From: Lachnospiraceae bacterium | Lineage (GTDB): Bacteria; Bacillota; Clostridia; Lachnospirales; Lachnospiraceae | DNA: 8,854 nucleotides | Assembly (NCBI GenBank): GCA_017477005.1 | Contig: JAFUXY010000223.1 | Span: 1-8,854 of the forward strand | Direction of reading: 5' to 3' | Shown here: positions 8,591-8,854 of the stretch, one piece after another | Layout of the letters: each line of letters begins with the position of its first letter | Numbering within the stretch: position 1 is the first letter of the stretch | The notes under the pieces: generated by a model | What the model saw: only the letters and a program-made list of their open reading frames with translations | Databases searched by the model: none | Told to the model about the DNA's origin: nothing | Made by a program: the position numbers and the translations under genes

Positions 8591-8761
8591 AGCGGGCATA
8601 GCGCCTACCGGCCGAATTCCTGGAAAAACGGCACGCCGAATACGGGACTAAATCTAAGAAGGAATACGACAGGCACCGGCAGCGTAACGAATGGCACCAG
8701 CAGCGTTGGAACAAACACGAACACGTCCGGCAAGGACAACAATACCAGCAGCACGACCGGC

Positions 8762-8854
8762 AAGAAAAATAAGAAGAATACGACAGATCAGACAAACAAA
8801 AAGAAAAATAATAAAAACAAGAACAAAAAAATGCAAATGCATCCCAAAAAATTA
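8762..8854 (+). other. A-rich, Lys/Asn-rich coding tail at the right edge
   Basis: From codon about 777 of the gene 3 frame the residues are almost all Lys, Asn, Thr and Gln (pieces such as G-K-K-N-K-K-N and N-K-N-K-N-K-K). The DNA becomes very A-rich, with a run of seven A at about 8824-8830. The stretch contrasts with the GC-richer sequence upstream. It is still open at the edge, so its end and purpose cannot be told. Confidence 0.55.

Larger units (their letters stand above)
6998..8854 (+). pseudogene. Continuation of gene 3 beyond the TAG (helical region, Gly-rich linkers; 3' partial)
   Basis: In the same frame as 6434-6997, 619 codons are open to the right edge with no stop. About 189-570 (numbered from ATG 6434) is helical and matches gene 2: IDAERRARVFSNLV (315-328) against IDATRRAEIYNNLV, and FLNNQIDWAE (526-535) against FINQRLDWAQ; the spacing between these motifs is 211 codons here and 213 in gene 2. 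Next come a Gly-rich linker (about 576-600), a charged helical module (about 615-650), Ser/Gly/Asn/Thr-rich low-complexity sequence with three 60-base repeats, and a Lys/Asn-rich tail (from about 777) reaching the edge. No stalk-like domain is reached. There is no good start after the TAG: the first in-frame ATG (7181) is 16 bases from a GGAGGG, and TTG 7169 sits closer; either would lack a signal peptide. It is either the dead remainder of a broken gene or is made by amber readthrough; preserved frame and motifs mean the lesion is recent or tolerated. Confidence 0.7.

Noticed and set aside
7580..8599. Minus-strand open frame of 339 codons opposite the interrupted gene 3
   Set aside because: Tempting because the + frame has a stop upstream, but the + frame matches gene 2 in ordered motifs across this stretch. 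The minus product looks like a random hydrophobic and basic mix without a recognisable fold.

Overview
The window is one uninterrupted block of large, extracytoplasmic protein genes, all on the + strand, packed as an apparent operon. Base composition (moderate GC, purine-rich coding strand), strong Glu/Lys/Asp content, an AGGAGG-type ribosome site and the style of the TolC-like and stalk-like domains suggest an anaerobic Firmicute, most likely a Clostridia lineage. This taxonomic call is inference; there is no rRNA or other marker gene here.

Layout: (1) bases 1-2225 hold the 3' part of a gene for a TolC-family (outer-membrane-efflux-like) protein. Its alpha-helical TolC segment is followed by a beta-rich region and a coiled-coil tail of about 260 residues; the true start lies left of the window. 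(2) After a 24-base gap, bases 2250-6437 encode a 1395-residue secreted protein. It has a signal peptide, a domain with a T-L-F-I-G-T motif, a long helical region, two Gly/Thr/Ser/Asp-rich linkers, and a C-terminal domain that resembles a copper amine oxidase-like stalk domain. (3) Overlapping its stop by ATGA, bases 6434-8854 encode a paralogue of gene 2. It has its own signal peptide and the same T-L-F-I-G-T domain, but the frame is interrupted by a single in-frame TAG at 6995-6997. The same frame then stays open for 619 codons to the right edge and keeps matching gene 2 (ID-x-x-RR-x-x-x-x-x-NLV and F-x-N-x-x-x-DWA motifs), so the interruption is not the natural end of the gene.

The most interesting point is that TAG. 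It may be a recent nonsense mutation or a sequence error, or amber may be read through in this organism. Gene 1 also ends in TAG; seven sense codons later comes TGA, which directly abuts the ATG of gene 2. That layout would fit amber decoding but is also easy to get by chance. No amber appears in the 1395 codons of gene 2, so frequent use of TAG as sense is unlikely.

Working model (inference): a TolC-like tube and two large secreted, linker-bearing paralogues are co-expressed and act together in the cell envelope, perhaps as an export or surface complex. I do not recognise a characterised system that matches the two paralogues. No tRNA, rRNA, mobile element, CRISPR array, promoter or terminator was seen.
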